Assembly: GCA_964016875.1 (NCBI GenBank)
Contig: OZ024730.1
Coordinates: 31,101,295 to 31,165,294 of the forward strand
Reading direction: 5' to 3'
Length of the DNA: 64,000 nucleotides
Source of the DNA: Fallopia convolvulus
Lineage: Eukaryota; Streptophyta; Magnoliopsida; Caryophyllales; Polygonaceae
The notes below the pieces were generated by a model that had not been told where the DNA came from, did no database searches, and saw nothing but the letters and a program-made list of their open reading frames with translations. A program made the translations under genes and the position numbers. Position 1 is the stretch's first letter. Each line of letters opens with the position of its first letter. Positions 12,236-24,568 of the stretch are shown piece after piece.

Positions 12236-15200
12236 CTATTTGAAGTTCAAGATAACATCCTTGTCCATCTGTAAGGGAAAGAGAGGAGATTGGTAACATG
12301 CAATATGAGCCTGCTAGCCACCATATGTTTAACTATGCAACTCTTTACACTTACAGTTTTAGCAATCTCTTTTGCTTTTTCGTCGTTGAAGCCAAGAGAT
12401 TTTAATATCATGTGGCCAGCAGAATCTTCTTGTGCCCAGACCCCAAGGAGCAAATGGGTAGTTGTCATCTCCCCATCTTCACCTATAACCATGTCGAGAA
12501 CTTGAAAATGAAAAGAAAAAGAAAAACACAGTTTCAAACAATAAAGCGAGCAAAAAAAACTAAATGACGACTGAAAAGTTACAAGGCAAGAGGCAACTTC
12601 TAGCATCTAAATTGCATACAAAAACATGACCCAGTGTAACTCGCTCACGCGAGATCTGGGGTTTCGGGATGTACACACCGCTCCCGATTAGCTCGGGAGG
12701 GTGTTTCTGATAGACCCAAAGGCCAAAAGTCCAAAGGTTAACCCAAAAGATGAGAGTCAAAGCATGTGTAACGGAAACCTAGGTGAAGCGGAAAGGGCAC
12801 AAAGATGAAGTGACATATTCACCTGACTTCAATTTCTCTTGAATAGCCCAATCAATGGCTCTCTTCGCTTGCTCTGTTAGTGGAGGATGCTCAGGGCTGA
12901 AGAAGTAGACGTCAGACTTCCCAAGCAACTCCACAGTTTCATCTCGTACTTTGAAGAGTGTTATCCCGTTTTCACGCAAGAATTTTGAAGCTAGACTAGT
13001 TCCTGAAAAACAATGAATGTAACTGGTTAAAGTGTGAATATTGATCTTCAACCTAGTTGACTATCCTTCAAAATATCAAGTAGTAACACACTTCTTCAAG
13101 GGAGCAATGCAGTATATCATTTAACTAGGTAATGAATTGTCTACAACAAACTCACATGGTTCGATACTAAAAATTAAGACAGTATAAAACCAAATTAAAC
13201 AATCAGCTAGAACTATGCTGCAAAAAGATGTCTAATGTTCAATTTAGCCATTCTATTCACTTGTCAGATGTTCTAACCCCATTGCTCATTTTCATTCGTC
13301 ATGGTGTTAGCTCATCCAACAGATATGCCAAGAAGGTTTCTTGACAATAACGTCCCTTGACACACTGTGCTCGTTTCTCTCTGTGCACCTTTTTGTGCTT
13401 TTCTAGGCTTCTGGCTCCATTATGACCTTTTGTTTGCCAATAACAATGATTATGTTTTCTCTGTATTCATTATAGCCAATTTATCTTTTCTTTCCTTCCC
13501 TTAGCTTCAAAAGTACATAAAAAATAATTGAAAAACAAGGAGTAAAAAGAAATGAACGCTCATAACTCAAAGGAAAGGTTGACGAAATATAATTGATATA
13601 CTGTGTGACATCCCTGTTGTCATTATTAGTGTGAAAGTGTTTTATTATAGCGACTGGTAGCTAAAGCATATCCCAGAACTTCATTTTATGGTTCCGTTCC
13701 TTGTCTGTCTATTTTTCTGAAAGAGTTACAATCCATATAAATGAAGAATGAATAGCAAAACATAAGAGATTTTGCTAATAAATCACAGTAGGAAGGATAA
13801 AGGAAGAAGCAAACACATTAAAACAATCCCTTAACTAACTTCTAGCTGTATAAGAGGAATCCTTCCTAAGACTATGAAGCCCAGGAGCTCAATGTGAAAC
13901 CAGAGACACGGGTTCACAAACAAACTTCAGTAGTCAAACTTATCAGGGGAAAAAAATAAAACATAAATTCAGCCATTCCTATAAGACAAGGTACTAAGCT
14001 AAGCCACCTAGCAGAATTACCTGGAAAGAATTTATGCTTCTGATACTTGAACAAGAAGCTCAATGGTGCCAGAACAAACCCAATGCTCGCCCATAGAGTC
14101 ATTTAGGATATTCCAAGGACATTGATTTATTTATAAAAAAACACCTGGCTATTTCAGAACATATTATAAATATTTTCTAGAGGTTGTCAACAATGAAGTT
14201 TTTTGAAAGGATCTAAAGGTATATGACAAAGCGGGATAGAGAAATGATTGATCCAGGGTCCTGTTTTCTTTTGCTTAAAATTTTTTCAGCACGCTTCGCG
14301 AGTTTCAATCTTTATATGAAAAGGATAAAGCCAGTAAATTAACCGCTTACTTTGGCCTCCCACTATGCATATTAACCAAAATCACTGGCAATTGGGTTTA
14401 GTGCCTGAGCATTTGTGTCCCTTCCAAGATAGATATTCGAACATTTGAAAATTGATATGGAAGAAGGTAAGTTAATTTTTAATGATAAGTAAAATAGGAT
14501 AATCAAACAGTTTCATGAATCCGGTATGCTGAAGATGAAGTTATAAAGTTTTGTCAAAATCACCTACAGCAAACAAATAAATCAAATATACTTAAACATC
14601 AAAATTCACAAAAGGTAAGAGACAAACCCTCAACCAAAATTCCCATTAGGATACTCTCTGTTCCAGTATTTAGGTGCTTGAGTTTTCTAGCCTCTAGTTC
14701 ACCCATAGCAAATGCCCTTATTGCCCTAGCAGACCATCTGCAGAAAAGTCCAGCAACATATAACAAACTAGCAATTTATCAATGAGAAAATGAAAACACA
14801 TTAATGGCCATAAGAGCACTTGCTGAAAACATAAAGTGTCAGGATAAAAATTAGAATCACTTGCATGTCGTCAGAAATAGGCAAAGAGCACAGCAGGCTC
14901 ACCCACGTTGGGATATACAAGAAGTTGTGGAGTCCAACTAAGGAACACGATTAAGCTATATATATGGAACATTACTACAGTGGCACAAGTCCATGGAAAA
15001 GGTTCTTACAATCACAAAAACAATCCTTAGAACCAAGCAAATATAAATGATTAATATCTTGGAATTAGAAGAGATACTCTCTAAATGTTAAGTAACTCAA
15101 AATGAAGCAATATTAACACTTAACAATCTAAACCAATAGTCTTTATTTCTACAATGGCACATACAAGCACCAATCTCTTAATGCCATTTACAATCCATCG

Positions 15201-16233
15201 AGTTCCTCCACTTTAATGAAAACAAAAGTTCTAAAGTTAAACCATTCCATCCAAAGACCTTGAATATCGATGAGCTTCTTATGTTTTTGGTTTCTCCTTT
15301 TCCTTAAACTAACAAGAATGTAGATGGCCTTTCCTACTTTCAAAGAAATACGCTCGCTCTTCCCTAGAGCTCAATAAAACATTGTGAATATATAATTCCA
15401 ACACTTTAGTTTCCCTAATTTTCTTTGTAGAAGAATACGACGTCTTGTTAATTGTTGCCATGACACCATCATCCATTTTGAATTTTTGAGTACTTTCACT
15501 GTCTACTCATATGCCATAACACCCATTAGACCATAACAGACATTTTTTCAAACTTATTTCTACATTGCAACATCTTATAACCTTATTCCACAATCTCATT
15601 GCAGATCTTTAGGATCTCCAAATCTCAGATAAAAAAAACCTCACACAAATGAATCTAAAAGCATTGCTTAATTAACCTCACCAGTCAAGCCAGGATATGG
15701 CATTAGTGGCCTAATTATTTAGTGCTTAGTTTCTACGAAACAAATTTGAGGCAAACTAAGGACTAAGGCTTCCAAAGTGGTAAATGAATTACTACTTTTC
15801 TTAGCAATCAAGCACTATAAGAGACCGAATGCAAGACAAGGTCTAACTTACTTGGGCAATTTCTCCTCTGAACCTTCGGCAGGTTTACTGTCAATCAAAC
15901 ATGCAATACAAAGCAATAAGAAGAAGAACGAACGAGATAGGATAGCTACAAGTAGGACACAAACAAAAAAAAGTATTGAAAGATCTAATCTTGCCTGTTT
16001 GGTAAGCTGTGCAAAACTGTCATGATAGGCGACCGTCGACGAGGAAAAATGACATGTTCGAGTGACCGCCATGGTTTAACGGAGAACTGAGCTCCAGCGA
16101 AGCAGCTGGCCAGCGTTCCACAATCTTGCTTTAGGGTAGATGGGATGGAGAAATTGTAGCTACCGATTCTCCCGACCTCGGAGGGGTAAGCGACGGCGGA
16201 GATTGATGGTAGGTTGATAATGTGGGCAGCCAT
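12236..16233 (-). CDS. CLPT1: Plastid Clp protease accessory protein CLPT
   Basis: Small Clp-N-domain protein that docks to the plastid ClpPR core and helps its assembly. Six exons: 16233-15995, 15887-15852, 14737-14628, 13002-12823, 12500-12355 and 12268-12236, giving 247 residues, close to Arabidopsis CLPT1/CLPT2. Residues 1 to about 75 look like a chloroplast transit peptide (MAAHIINLPSISAVAYPSEV, Ser-rich). The Clp-N repeats follow: LPKWSARAIRAFAMGELEAR, NTGTESILMGILVEG, FLRENGITLFKVRDET, then LLGVWAQEDSAGHMILKS, ending MDKDVILNFK. All exon phases agree. The first intron has a GC donor (CAG then GCAAG) rather than GT. Introns 2 and 3 are long (1.1 and 1.6 kb) and hold no gene I can see. 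CLPT1 versus CLPT2 is not settled. Confidence 0.92.
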
Positions 16234-16490
16234 TTTTTCCGGGTGGAAGAAAGAGAAAGACCTAATTTGGAAGATGGATTTTGGAAATTTAAACCAGGGT
16301 TGGTTTGTCAATCAATAGTCAGTGGCTGAATTGATTGCTTACGATGACGAAATTGGATTTCGGATTTGGGCTTCTCTGCATTCCCTCTTTTCTTATTCTT
16401 CTCTCTTAAGCTTCTCCCACACCAAGCCTCTCTTTCGGATAGAACGAGTAGTTTCTCGCTTGCAGGTTTCAGGTTTCAAACTCATTGTCA
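16234..16490. promoter_or_regulatory. CLPT upstream region
   Basis: Region 5' of the CLPT gene, bounded on the far side by a hAT-type element 258 bp upstream of the ATG. No confident TATA box seen; the short plus-strand reading frames here look like chance. Confidence 0.4.
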
Positions 16491-17136
16491 TAGGGCTGTC
16501 AATGCGCTGGATTATGGGTGGGGGCAGAATACATTAACAGACTCCTGTACTTACACTTTTTTTTCTATTGGATCCTGTACTTTCACCACCCGACCCGCAA
16601 GTTAAAACGCCCTATCCAACCCACCCATCACCCATGAAATATTCTACCCGTTACCCAAACCACCCGTCACCCGCTGGTTATATGGGTGACCCGTTTACCC
16701 GTATAACTGTTGTATAACCTCTAGATTTTATGTCTATAAATAAATTGTCATACATAAATTAAAACAAATATCTATAATCCATACATAAATTATAACAAAT
16801 TTCATAAGCGATAAATATCAAAATGGAGTCAAAGATGGATTACAAATGGACTTATATATCAAAGGCTCGAAATGTGTTATATGGGTCACTTCAAAGGCCC
16901 ATACATATTAAAAATTATGGGCCGAAACGGGTTACATGGGTGGTTTGGGTGAAACGGGTGATGGGTTGGTTGATGGGTCGGGTTATTGGGTGATAAAATC
17001 TCACCCTTACCCGACCCATAACCCGTTTCACCCGTCACCCGAACCGCCCGTCACCCGCTTTTATTTGGTTTTCACCCGTTTATTTCGGGTGGGTTAAACG
17101 GATGAGTCGGTCACCCATGAGTAATTGACAACCCTA
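16491..17136. mobile_element. Non-autonomous hAT element with ACCCG repeats
   Basis: Termini are TAGGGCTGTCAAT on the left and ATTGACAACCCTA on the right, a 13-bp inverted repeat with one difference, of hAT type. CTCATTG flanks both sides (7 of 8 bases, with two extra bases on the left), a near-complete 8-bp target duplication. About 150 bp inside each end consist of ACCCG/GGGTGA words in opposite orientation. No transposase is encoded. Confidence 0.7.
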
Positions 17137-17835
17137 CTCATTGATACTAAGGAGTTTCAATACTACTAAAATGAATTAATAGAGAAACTATTTAGTGAAA
17201 TTTTGCCCACACTTTCGTGATTAGTATTTTGCTTTTAAGGATTTTTCTCATGAATAAAACCAAGTTTAGATGGTATAATTCGCCCTTTTCCAATATAGGT
17301 AATAACATGAAAATCTTTTTTTAAACTTAATTTATTAACTGCTCTTCTAACTTGGAAGGGCATAAATTAAGAAGGGAAGAAGAGATCCGGTAAGAAATGA
17401 TGTTTAGGTTTAAAATATGAATAAATATAAGGCGTTAATTTGAGTGAGCATCTTTCCAAAAATGAACCAAATCGAAAAAATCGAATTGAACCAAAAACTA
17501 AACTTTGGTTTAAGGTGAACCGAACAATAAATCGAAATTTTTCGAGTCAGTTCGGTCTAGTTTGAAATTTTGCGATTTGAGATGAAACGAAGGAAATCCT
17601 TTGAAGAAAATGAACCGAATCGAAAGTAATTGTATGTTCATCAAAATGAATTATATTGTGCATCAAAATAACTTAAAATGTATCTTATTTATATATTAGC
17701 ATCAAACCTAACAATAAATGCATCAAAATAACTTAAAATTGTATATTATTTATGCACGTGTATCAAAACTAATGATATGTAAATCAAAATTAATTCTATG
17801 TACATGAAAATAATTGAATGTATGTGCATACAAAA
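17137..17835. repeat. AT-rich flank with TGCATCAAAA-like repeats
   Basis: From about 17620 the words TGCATCAAAA, GTATCAAAA and ACATGAAAAT recur roughly every 30-45 bp. The same words continue on the far side of the Tat-1 element (28195-28480) and again at 30470-30880, so Tat-1 has inserted into this array. No gene seen. Confidence 0.5.
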
Positions 17836-18323
17836 TGTTAGTGTATAAAAATTCGCCTTTATGCCCTAATGAATGCTCATCTTGATTCACCTCTTCACCT
17901 TTCGTTCCAAGCTTCTTCTTCAATCTAGAACCTACAAAACAATGGACACAGGGGGTGGGGTCTCCCTACACCTTCGATGCCTAAGTCAAAAGAGCAGTTT
18001 GTCGATAAACGTCAAGGTAAAAGTAAGACTTGCGAGCGAGTTCAGCGACTTTTGAATATGCTTATCCTACATGGCGATCCCATGTAATTATAATGGACGA
18101 AGGGGAGTAGGGGGCCGAAAATCCTCCTCTAGGGCCGGCCGAAATGCCTTGTCACCCAAGCAAGCAATATATTACTCCCTAATCCACGCGAAAATTCTAT
18201 CTTTCGACTAAGATAGACTCCTTCATCATAAATATAAGAAAGCTGTAATTTAATAAGGTATATAATAAAGAAGGTTGAGAAAATACTTATCGAAAATACC
18301 ATTTAATTATTTACCCGCTCACA
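17836..18323 (-). repeat. Tat-1 3' LTR
   Basis: The 488-bp LTR matches 27699-28191 almost throughout, for example GGCATAAAGG, GATGCCTAAGTCAAAAGAG and GGCGATCCCATGTA. It lies at the 3' side of the minus-strand element. Confidence 0.85.
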
Positions 18324-18534
18324 AATGCCCCACTTGAATGTTAGTTGTGTTCAATTGTGTTGCAACTAAGAATCAAGTATTCTAGGACCTATTCGAAGTG
18401 GTCATGCGGATTAGTCGATGGGTCCCCTTAGCACCTTCATATATTCAAACATCCATGAGCAATGATCATGGGATCTATGCGAGGGGCTTCATAAGGCAAT
18501 CACTGTCGGCGACAATCCGCGATCACGGTTTTCT

Positions 18535-19225
18535 TTATGGGAAGAATTTCTTCAAATGAGAGACATTCCAAGTCTGAGGGACGACTTTCCCGTCAAGAAT
18601 CATCAACGAGTACGCTCCTCGACCATACGATGCGGTCACTTGATACGGTCCCTCCCAATTTACGCCGAACTTGCCATCTACGGGATTGCATGCACTTCCC
18701 ATGATCCATCGAAGCACAAGGCAGCGACTCGAAAAGTGCGGTATATCGCGCGTCGGACTACGACTGGTTTAGCTGCTTGTTGGTAGGCCTCCAGCCTTAC
18801 AACTGTAATGTCTCGGCGTTCCTCGGTGAAGTCAAGATCGTCAGAAAGAGCGCGAATATTCTTCGGGGTCAAACAATGTTGTTCTCAAAGTTGGTAGGCC
18901 GATTTCTAGCAGGATTACCGCTTCCATGCCATATGCTAAAGCAAATGGTGATTCCTCGATCGATCTACACGAGGTGGTGTGATAGGCCCATAGTACGACT
19001 GGTAGCTCTTCATCCCATCTTTCCTTAGCTTTCTCGAGGCGCTTCTTTAAACCCTCAACGATCACTTTGTTTGTTGCCTCGACTTGCCCATTTGCTTGCG
19101 GGTAGCCAACGAAAGAGTACACATTTTTATGCCCATCCCTTTGCAATACTCCTTAAATTTCTCGTTGTTGAATTGCATCCCGTTGTCGGAGATAAGAACA
19201 AAAGGGATCCTGAAGCGTGTGATAA
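18535..19225 (-). pseudogene. Tat-1 integrase, C-terminal half
   Basis: Read on the minus strand, this holds the middle and end of a gypsy integrase: FVLISDNGMQFNNEKFKEYC with the second catalytic Asp, then YPQANGQVEATNKVI with the catalytic Glu, VVLWAYHTT, and a C-terminal domain NWEGPYQVTASYGRGAYSL and VPQTWNVSHLKKFF, which is typical of the Tat group. A frameshift lies near 19140 between GMGIK and NVYSF. The N-terminal half is at 23369-23790, cut away by the CACTA insertion. Confidence 0.85.
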
Positions 19226-19459
19226 TATTCTACTAGAATTAGGATTATTAACGACAGATTTATAACGATGAAATGAAAATTTGGTTGTTAAAGACGTATA
19301 TGTATCCTTTAATAACAAGGAACATAGGTGTTTGTTGTAATAGGTATAAGCCTAAACTATATAAAATCTTTAATGTCCATCGTTAAGTTTTTTTATTAAA
19401 AAAGAAAAAAACAAAATAAATAAACTCGTCGTAGATAAGCCTCAGGTTAGTAGCGTAGG

Positions 19460-21930
19460 ATTTGTGAAATATTTCCGCCCATTCTAAATTCTAAATTTCT
19501 ATCGAACGAGCCATTTAACCCTAAAACACCCAAATATCGATCTTATCCATCACAATATTCTTGAGATCTTCTGCGAGCATGCGGTTATTCTCTGAACAAT
19601 TTCTTCTCAGTTCTCCCGATTGAATTTATGACTCGTTGATTTGGAAGAGGGAGCAGTAGATCGAGAGACACAATTTTCCTTCTTGTTTGAGATCGAATTG
19701 GTGGCTCACGATTTCTTCCCCAAGTGATTTCTTCTTCTGACAAATGTATTCTTCTTGTTTCATTATGGTTTGATTTCTAGCTCGAATTTGAGATTGTTTT
19801 AGTTGATTTTTGTGACCTAGGTTTTTGGTTTCTAGGTTGAATTAAGCACAAAGTTATTACTTTTTTGGTTCCTTGATAATGAATCATTGATTAGAGATGT
19901 TTGATGTCACTAGAATCATTATGTAGGGTTTATTCTTTTTGAAACGTGGATTTTATTCAATTTACCATAAAAATTCTGTCTTTCACTATAATTGTTGAAG
20001 GGTATCAATTGTCCTTGTGTGAAAGCCATTATAAGTCATCTTGGATTATGTAGGGTTTATTCAATTAGAGATCGACTCAAAAGAAGAAATTACACAAGTT
20101 TGGTGTACGGTGGGAATTTAAGCTCAAGTTCTCTTCATATTATGTCACAAGCTTTTCATAAAGTATTATATTACTAGATAGATTACTAAGGTGGACATAT
20201 TATGCCTTGTAGATAAGTTTAACATATTCTTGTAGATAAGTTTACCAGATTCTTAAGAATCAAAATTCATACTTTAATAGCATGTCTTTTTCCCTCTTTG
20301 AAGCCTTTGAATCATACTTTACTCCATTTTAAACTAGAGACTCTTTGGCTTATCTCATAAATGATAGATCTCACCAGATAAAGGAAGTTGAACTTTGGTA
20401 ATTGATCATCTTTTACACATGAAGGAAACCAAATGAGCCAAGATTTTGGATTCTGTTTTTTATTTTTTGTTTAATTCTTCTTTTTGTGTGCCCACAAACT
20501 TCAAATTGTTATAAAATTTAAGAAGCTTGCCCATAAATCTACATTTGATTAGTCTAGGTTCAATGGTTCATTAGGGTTGAGGTGGTAGGTAGTTGGGTCC
20601 AAAGTTTTTAGCTGCATAAAAATGTACAAACCCAAACATAAATTATGCCATGGTTTGATTTGGGCCACTTGCTTGATAAAGCAATGTAGATGACCACCTT
20701 TTTTCTTTGGAACGAGCCTTTCCTTTTCTCCTTGCATTGGCTTTACAAAAAATCACTTAAAGCTCTTCCATATAAAAAAAACATGAATCAATCTTCTTCA
20801 AGTTAAGACTTCCTAACTAAATCACTAAAAGCATGCGCTCTTCCATTTTTTTCCTTATCCTTTGTCTCTCTTTTCGTTTTCTTCTTGTCCTCAAATAAGA
20901 CTTCTTTCTTAGCCTTGATTTTTTCTGATATGATGAATCTCCTCTTATCCTCCTCACTTAGAGCTACTCATCCTTCTTAGGAAGGATGGAGATATAGAGC
21001 CTTAATCAAGAGGGTTGGAGTCTAAGAGTTGCATTGAAAATCAATCTCTAATTGATTTATTCAATTTACTAATTAATCTCTACAATATGTGCTTAATTAT
21101 ATGCGTTATTGATTTAACATTATGTAAGACGAAAAAATATCTTTAAATGTGAATTTTACGTTCGTCTTGGATTGGCTGGCTATTTTTTATTACAAGAAAT
21201 CAATAATTATAGGTTAAGAATAAAAGTACTTACTAGCCCAAACAAGGGTGATCGACCAAATTAACACCTAAGTTAGCTAAGATTTCTTAGGAAGCGAATT
21301 TTTAGTCCAAATGCAATGACTCGTTAATTAACCCCCAAATATACAAGTCAAAGACTAATTAACAAAATATGCATCTTACATGGCTATGATTTCAATAGTG
21401 CTTTTGGAGGTTCAAACAACCTAGCTTATCAAACAATCTAACTTTTCCATACTTTATATCTTTCTTCCTCAGTTGTATAGTTTATTGATTGTCCTTCCAG
21501 TTTGCTTGCTATGTGCATGTCTTGCTTTTACATAACAATGAGCTTAAAGTTATCAATTACATTGCAAGTTTATAGTTTCTAGGAGGTTCTGCCAATTGAA
21601 ATATGAGCTTTTGGAACTATTTCCATAATGTCCTTGGTTGTTTAAATTGGTTCTAGTAATCAGATCTGCTAAATGAATTTACTTGATTTCCTACTAAGAA
21701 GATATAATTTTGTGTATTTTTTTATTTAATCTAAAACCCGACCCTAGTCCATATAGTTCATTGTCTGTGAAAATGCAACACGTGAATCGTGAAATTTCTA
21801 GTATTAGTTAATGGTGTGATCACATCTCTTATGGTTTTCATTCAAATCTATAATGGTTCTTATGTCATGAGTTATTTTGATTGTCAAACTAGCCATTTTG
21901 GCTAACTCTCCCTATCAATTTGAATTTCAG
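19460..21930. other. CACTA-1 interior, unassigned
   Basis: No long reading frame. 19480-19860 has the look of a plant 5' leader (pyrimidine-rich, TCTCCCGATT). The remainder is intron-like AT-rich DNA. It may all be part of one captured transporter gene, but only the exon at 21931-22020 is convincing. Confidence 0.4.
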
Positions 21931-22020
21931 GTTGTGGTGTTTTACTTCCACGATGAGTTTACTTGGGTGAAGGGAATTGGTTTGTTGATTATTATGCTGG
22001 GTGTCAGCTTATTTAATTGG
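21931..22020 (+). pseudogene. Captured exon of a nucleotide-sugar/phosphate transporter
   Basis: After the acceptor TTTGAATTTCAG the 30 codons read VVVFYFHDEFTWVKGIGLLI and IMLGVSLFNW. This is the final membrane-helix region of plant drug/metabolite-type transporters (triose-phosphate translocator and nucleotide-sugar transporter families). The frame is intact through the 90 bp. It is isolated inside CACTA-1, with no other exon I can place with confidence, so it looks like a fragment picked up by the transposon. Confidence 0.75.
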
Positions 22021-23019
22021 TCTATCCATTTTTTTTATTATCTCATATAAGTCGCCCCCATACACACACACATATCTATTTGGTTCTATTTCTAGGTTGA
22101 ACAGTTGGAGCACACGATTGTTATTGGAAATACTGGCTAATTCTTACCTTTTGTGATGGTATACTCTGTTGACTTATGATTTCTAATTTAGCATTCCATG
22201 TATCTAAATTCTGCATGGTACACTAGCATTCCATGATTTCTAGTTTAGCATTGCATATATTAAAATGTTGGTGTTGTTCTTGTGATTTATTGATCTAATA
22301 GAAATGTATGTCAAAGAGACCATGAATTTGTGAAATAAGCCCATTAAATACTTATTTAGAAATTCAAAATTTTAATTATCTAGTTTGAGTTACTCTGATA
22401 TTCAGGAAAGGAGATTCACGCCTTATGACTCCTTTTGTACTTACTGCCAGTAGTTGCTTCTCAAGATCAGTCACCTTATGACTCTTTGTGTGATGTTTTC
22501 TTGCCTTCACTGAACGAGTTGAACTCTCAAGGTATGTGATGCTTAAAGTTGCTTCTTTGTTTTTTTTTCTTTAGAAATTCTCGTGTTATGATAATTTTAA
22601 CATTTGTTTATTTTTTGTTTTTAGGTAATTGAAGATTAGAAGCGGCTATTCACATTGTCAAAATCTATTTTAGAATTTATTAGATTGTAGTTTATTTAGT
22701 ATTACACTACTAGATAATACATACACTTATGTTTGAATGTGGTTTTCATTTTATGATTATGTAAAATTTTAGATTTTGTTAATTTATTTATAATCCTTTT
22801 GGTTTGTAGAATATTATGACTATATAAGAACATTGTACTATTTAATGTTTTATTACAATTTAAATAAAATTATGGATGATTTTCCTTCCTTGTAATTGAA
22901 ATAGCGACAATAAATGTGGTTGCTATTGTATAATTTAATCAATTTTTGTTCAATAGTATATCTTTTTACGAGGAAGTAGTTTGTCGTTCGATTATGACTT
23001 TGTTGTTGTTAATTAACTA

Positions 23020-23340
23020 ACAACGATAACATGTTTGTTCGTCGTTAAATCATTAACGATGACATGACTGTTCGTCGTTGATGCTTAACGACGAGCGAGC
23101 ATGTCGTCATTGATGCTTAACGACGAGCGAGCATGTCGTCATTGATGCTTAATGATGAGCGAACATGTCATTATTGATGCTTGACGACGAGCAGGCATGT
23201 CGTCGTTAATAATCAACGACGAACATGGCCGTTAAAACCAATAACGTCGGAAGCTATTGCAACGAACAGACGACAAACTTTTTTTCGTCATTAAAACTTT
23301 TAACGATGAAATATTTGACTTGTAACGACGAATTTGTTCA
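23020..23340. repeat. CACTA-1 subterminal repeat array
   Basis: A unit of about 32 bp, GATGCTTAACGACGAGCGAG followed by CATGTCGTCATT, is repeated about five times with drift (23070-23215). It is flanked by further TTAACGACGA/TCGTCGTTAA words. CACTA transposases bind such subterminal repeats. The left end holds only two or three copies. Confidence 0.75.
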
Positions 23341-23368
23341 TCGTTAAAACCCCCTTTTCTAGTAGTAT

Positions 23369-23790
23369 GTTCCGAAATGAATTTTTGGGTGTCGGAATCA
23401 TGAATGTTTGCTAAGGGCTTTGCCTCCACCCATTTAGTGAAATAGTCAGTGGCGGTAATAAGGTAGAAAACATTCTCGGGCACTCGCGGGAAGGGACCGA
23501 CGATATCAATGCCCCAAAGAACGAAAGGCCATGGACTAGTCAAGGTGTGGAGATCCTCGGCCAACATATGTGTGAGCCTAGTGAACCTTTGACATTTATC
23601 TCAATTCCTCGCGTATAAATCCACACATTTTTGCATGCAATGCCATAAATACCGTTGAGAACGAGCTCGTAATGCCAAACTGCGACTTCTAGTATGTATC
23701 CCGCATATGCCTTCATCGATCTCGTATAGTAGAGGCTCAACCTTGCTTGGGGGTACGCATATCAAGTATGGCCCAAAAAAGATCGACAAT
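23369..23790 (-). pseudogene. Tat-1 integrase, N-terminal half
   Basis: Minus-strand sequence LWGIDIVGPFPRVPEN (first catalytic Asp) and ATDYFTKWVEAKPLANI, ending in TQKFISEH exactly where CACTA-1 begins. Upstream residues include the degenerate zinc-binding region. The rest of the protein is at 18535-19225. Confidence 0.85.
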
Positions 23791-24568
23791 ATAGAATCTT
23801 TTCAGTCGATAGCCAAAACCTATGAGCCCTTAAGCGAACCTTCCGAGCCTCGATAGTATTCGAGGACAGTACGCTCTCATTTAAGTAGCTTATCAAGGGA
23901 ATTTTCCATTCGAGATCCTGCGTAGTTTCACTTCCCGCGACTGTGGCCTCTGTCGAGACGATTTCCGCGATCGCGGCTGCGGGCATGTCGTGTCTTGCGA
24001 TTTTGTTATAGGTGTCGATTGTTGGACATCTCGAAACTTCAACGTCTGTCGAGGTCTTGATCAAGCCTCCCGAACAAGCATCCAACATTTCTTAGGCATC
24101 AATATACTTATTTTGTTCGCATGATCGTTGTCTAAGCTCATACCCCTGGAACTCCTCTAGCATAACTTTCGCTTTATCCATACATTGTAGCATCTTTGGT
24201 CCTTTGGGTTCATAATGCCCCAGCACTTGGTTCACTATCAGCTGCAAGTTGGATAAAACGAGCATTATGGTGATACTGAAACTAGTTGTCGTTTCTAATA
24301 TGAATATTAACGTTTCGTATTCGGCCTCATTATTGGTGGTGTCGAAGCCAAGGTGGATAGCGAGCTAAAGCACCTCTCCGATGGGTGAAGTAAGTACAAT
24401 TCTAGTTTCGGACCCTTGATTGTTACTCGCGCCATCGATTTCAAGGGTCCATTACAGATTTGTTACGTTTTTGGGGGCAAATCGCGGTTTCGCAATCCGC
24501 GATCGCGACACCGTTCAACTAAGAGTTGTTTTGTCTTTGGAGGCCATCCACGACCGTGACTGCTTAGG

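Larger units (their letters stand above)
19229..23365. mobile_element. CACTA-1: non-autonomous CACTA element in the Tat-1 integrase
   Basis: Left terminus TCTACTAGAATTAGG, right terminus (reverse strand) CTACTAGAAAAGGGGG, close to the plant CACTACTAGAAAA ends with the first bases changed. The 3-bp TAT flanks both sides (19226-19228 and 23366-23368), as expected for CACTA elements. Removing the element and one TAT restores an unbroken integrase codon order (GAA CAT ATT ATC). Subterminal TTAACGACGA words occur at both ends. No transposase is seen; the 4.1-kb interior carries at least one exon of a host gene. Confidence 0.8.
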
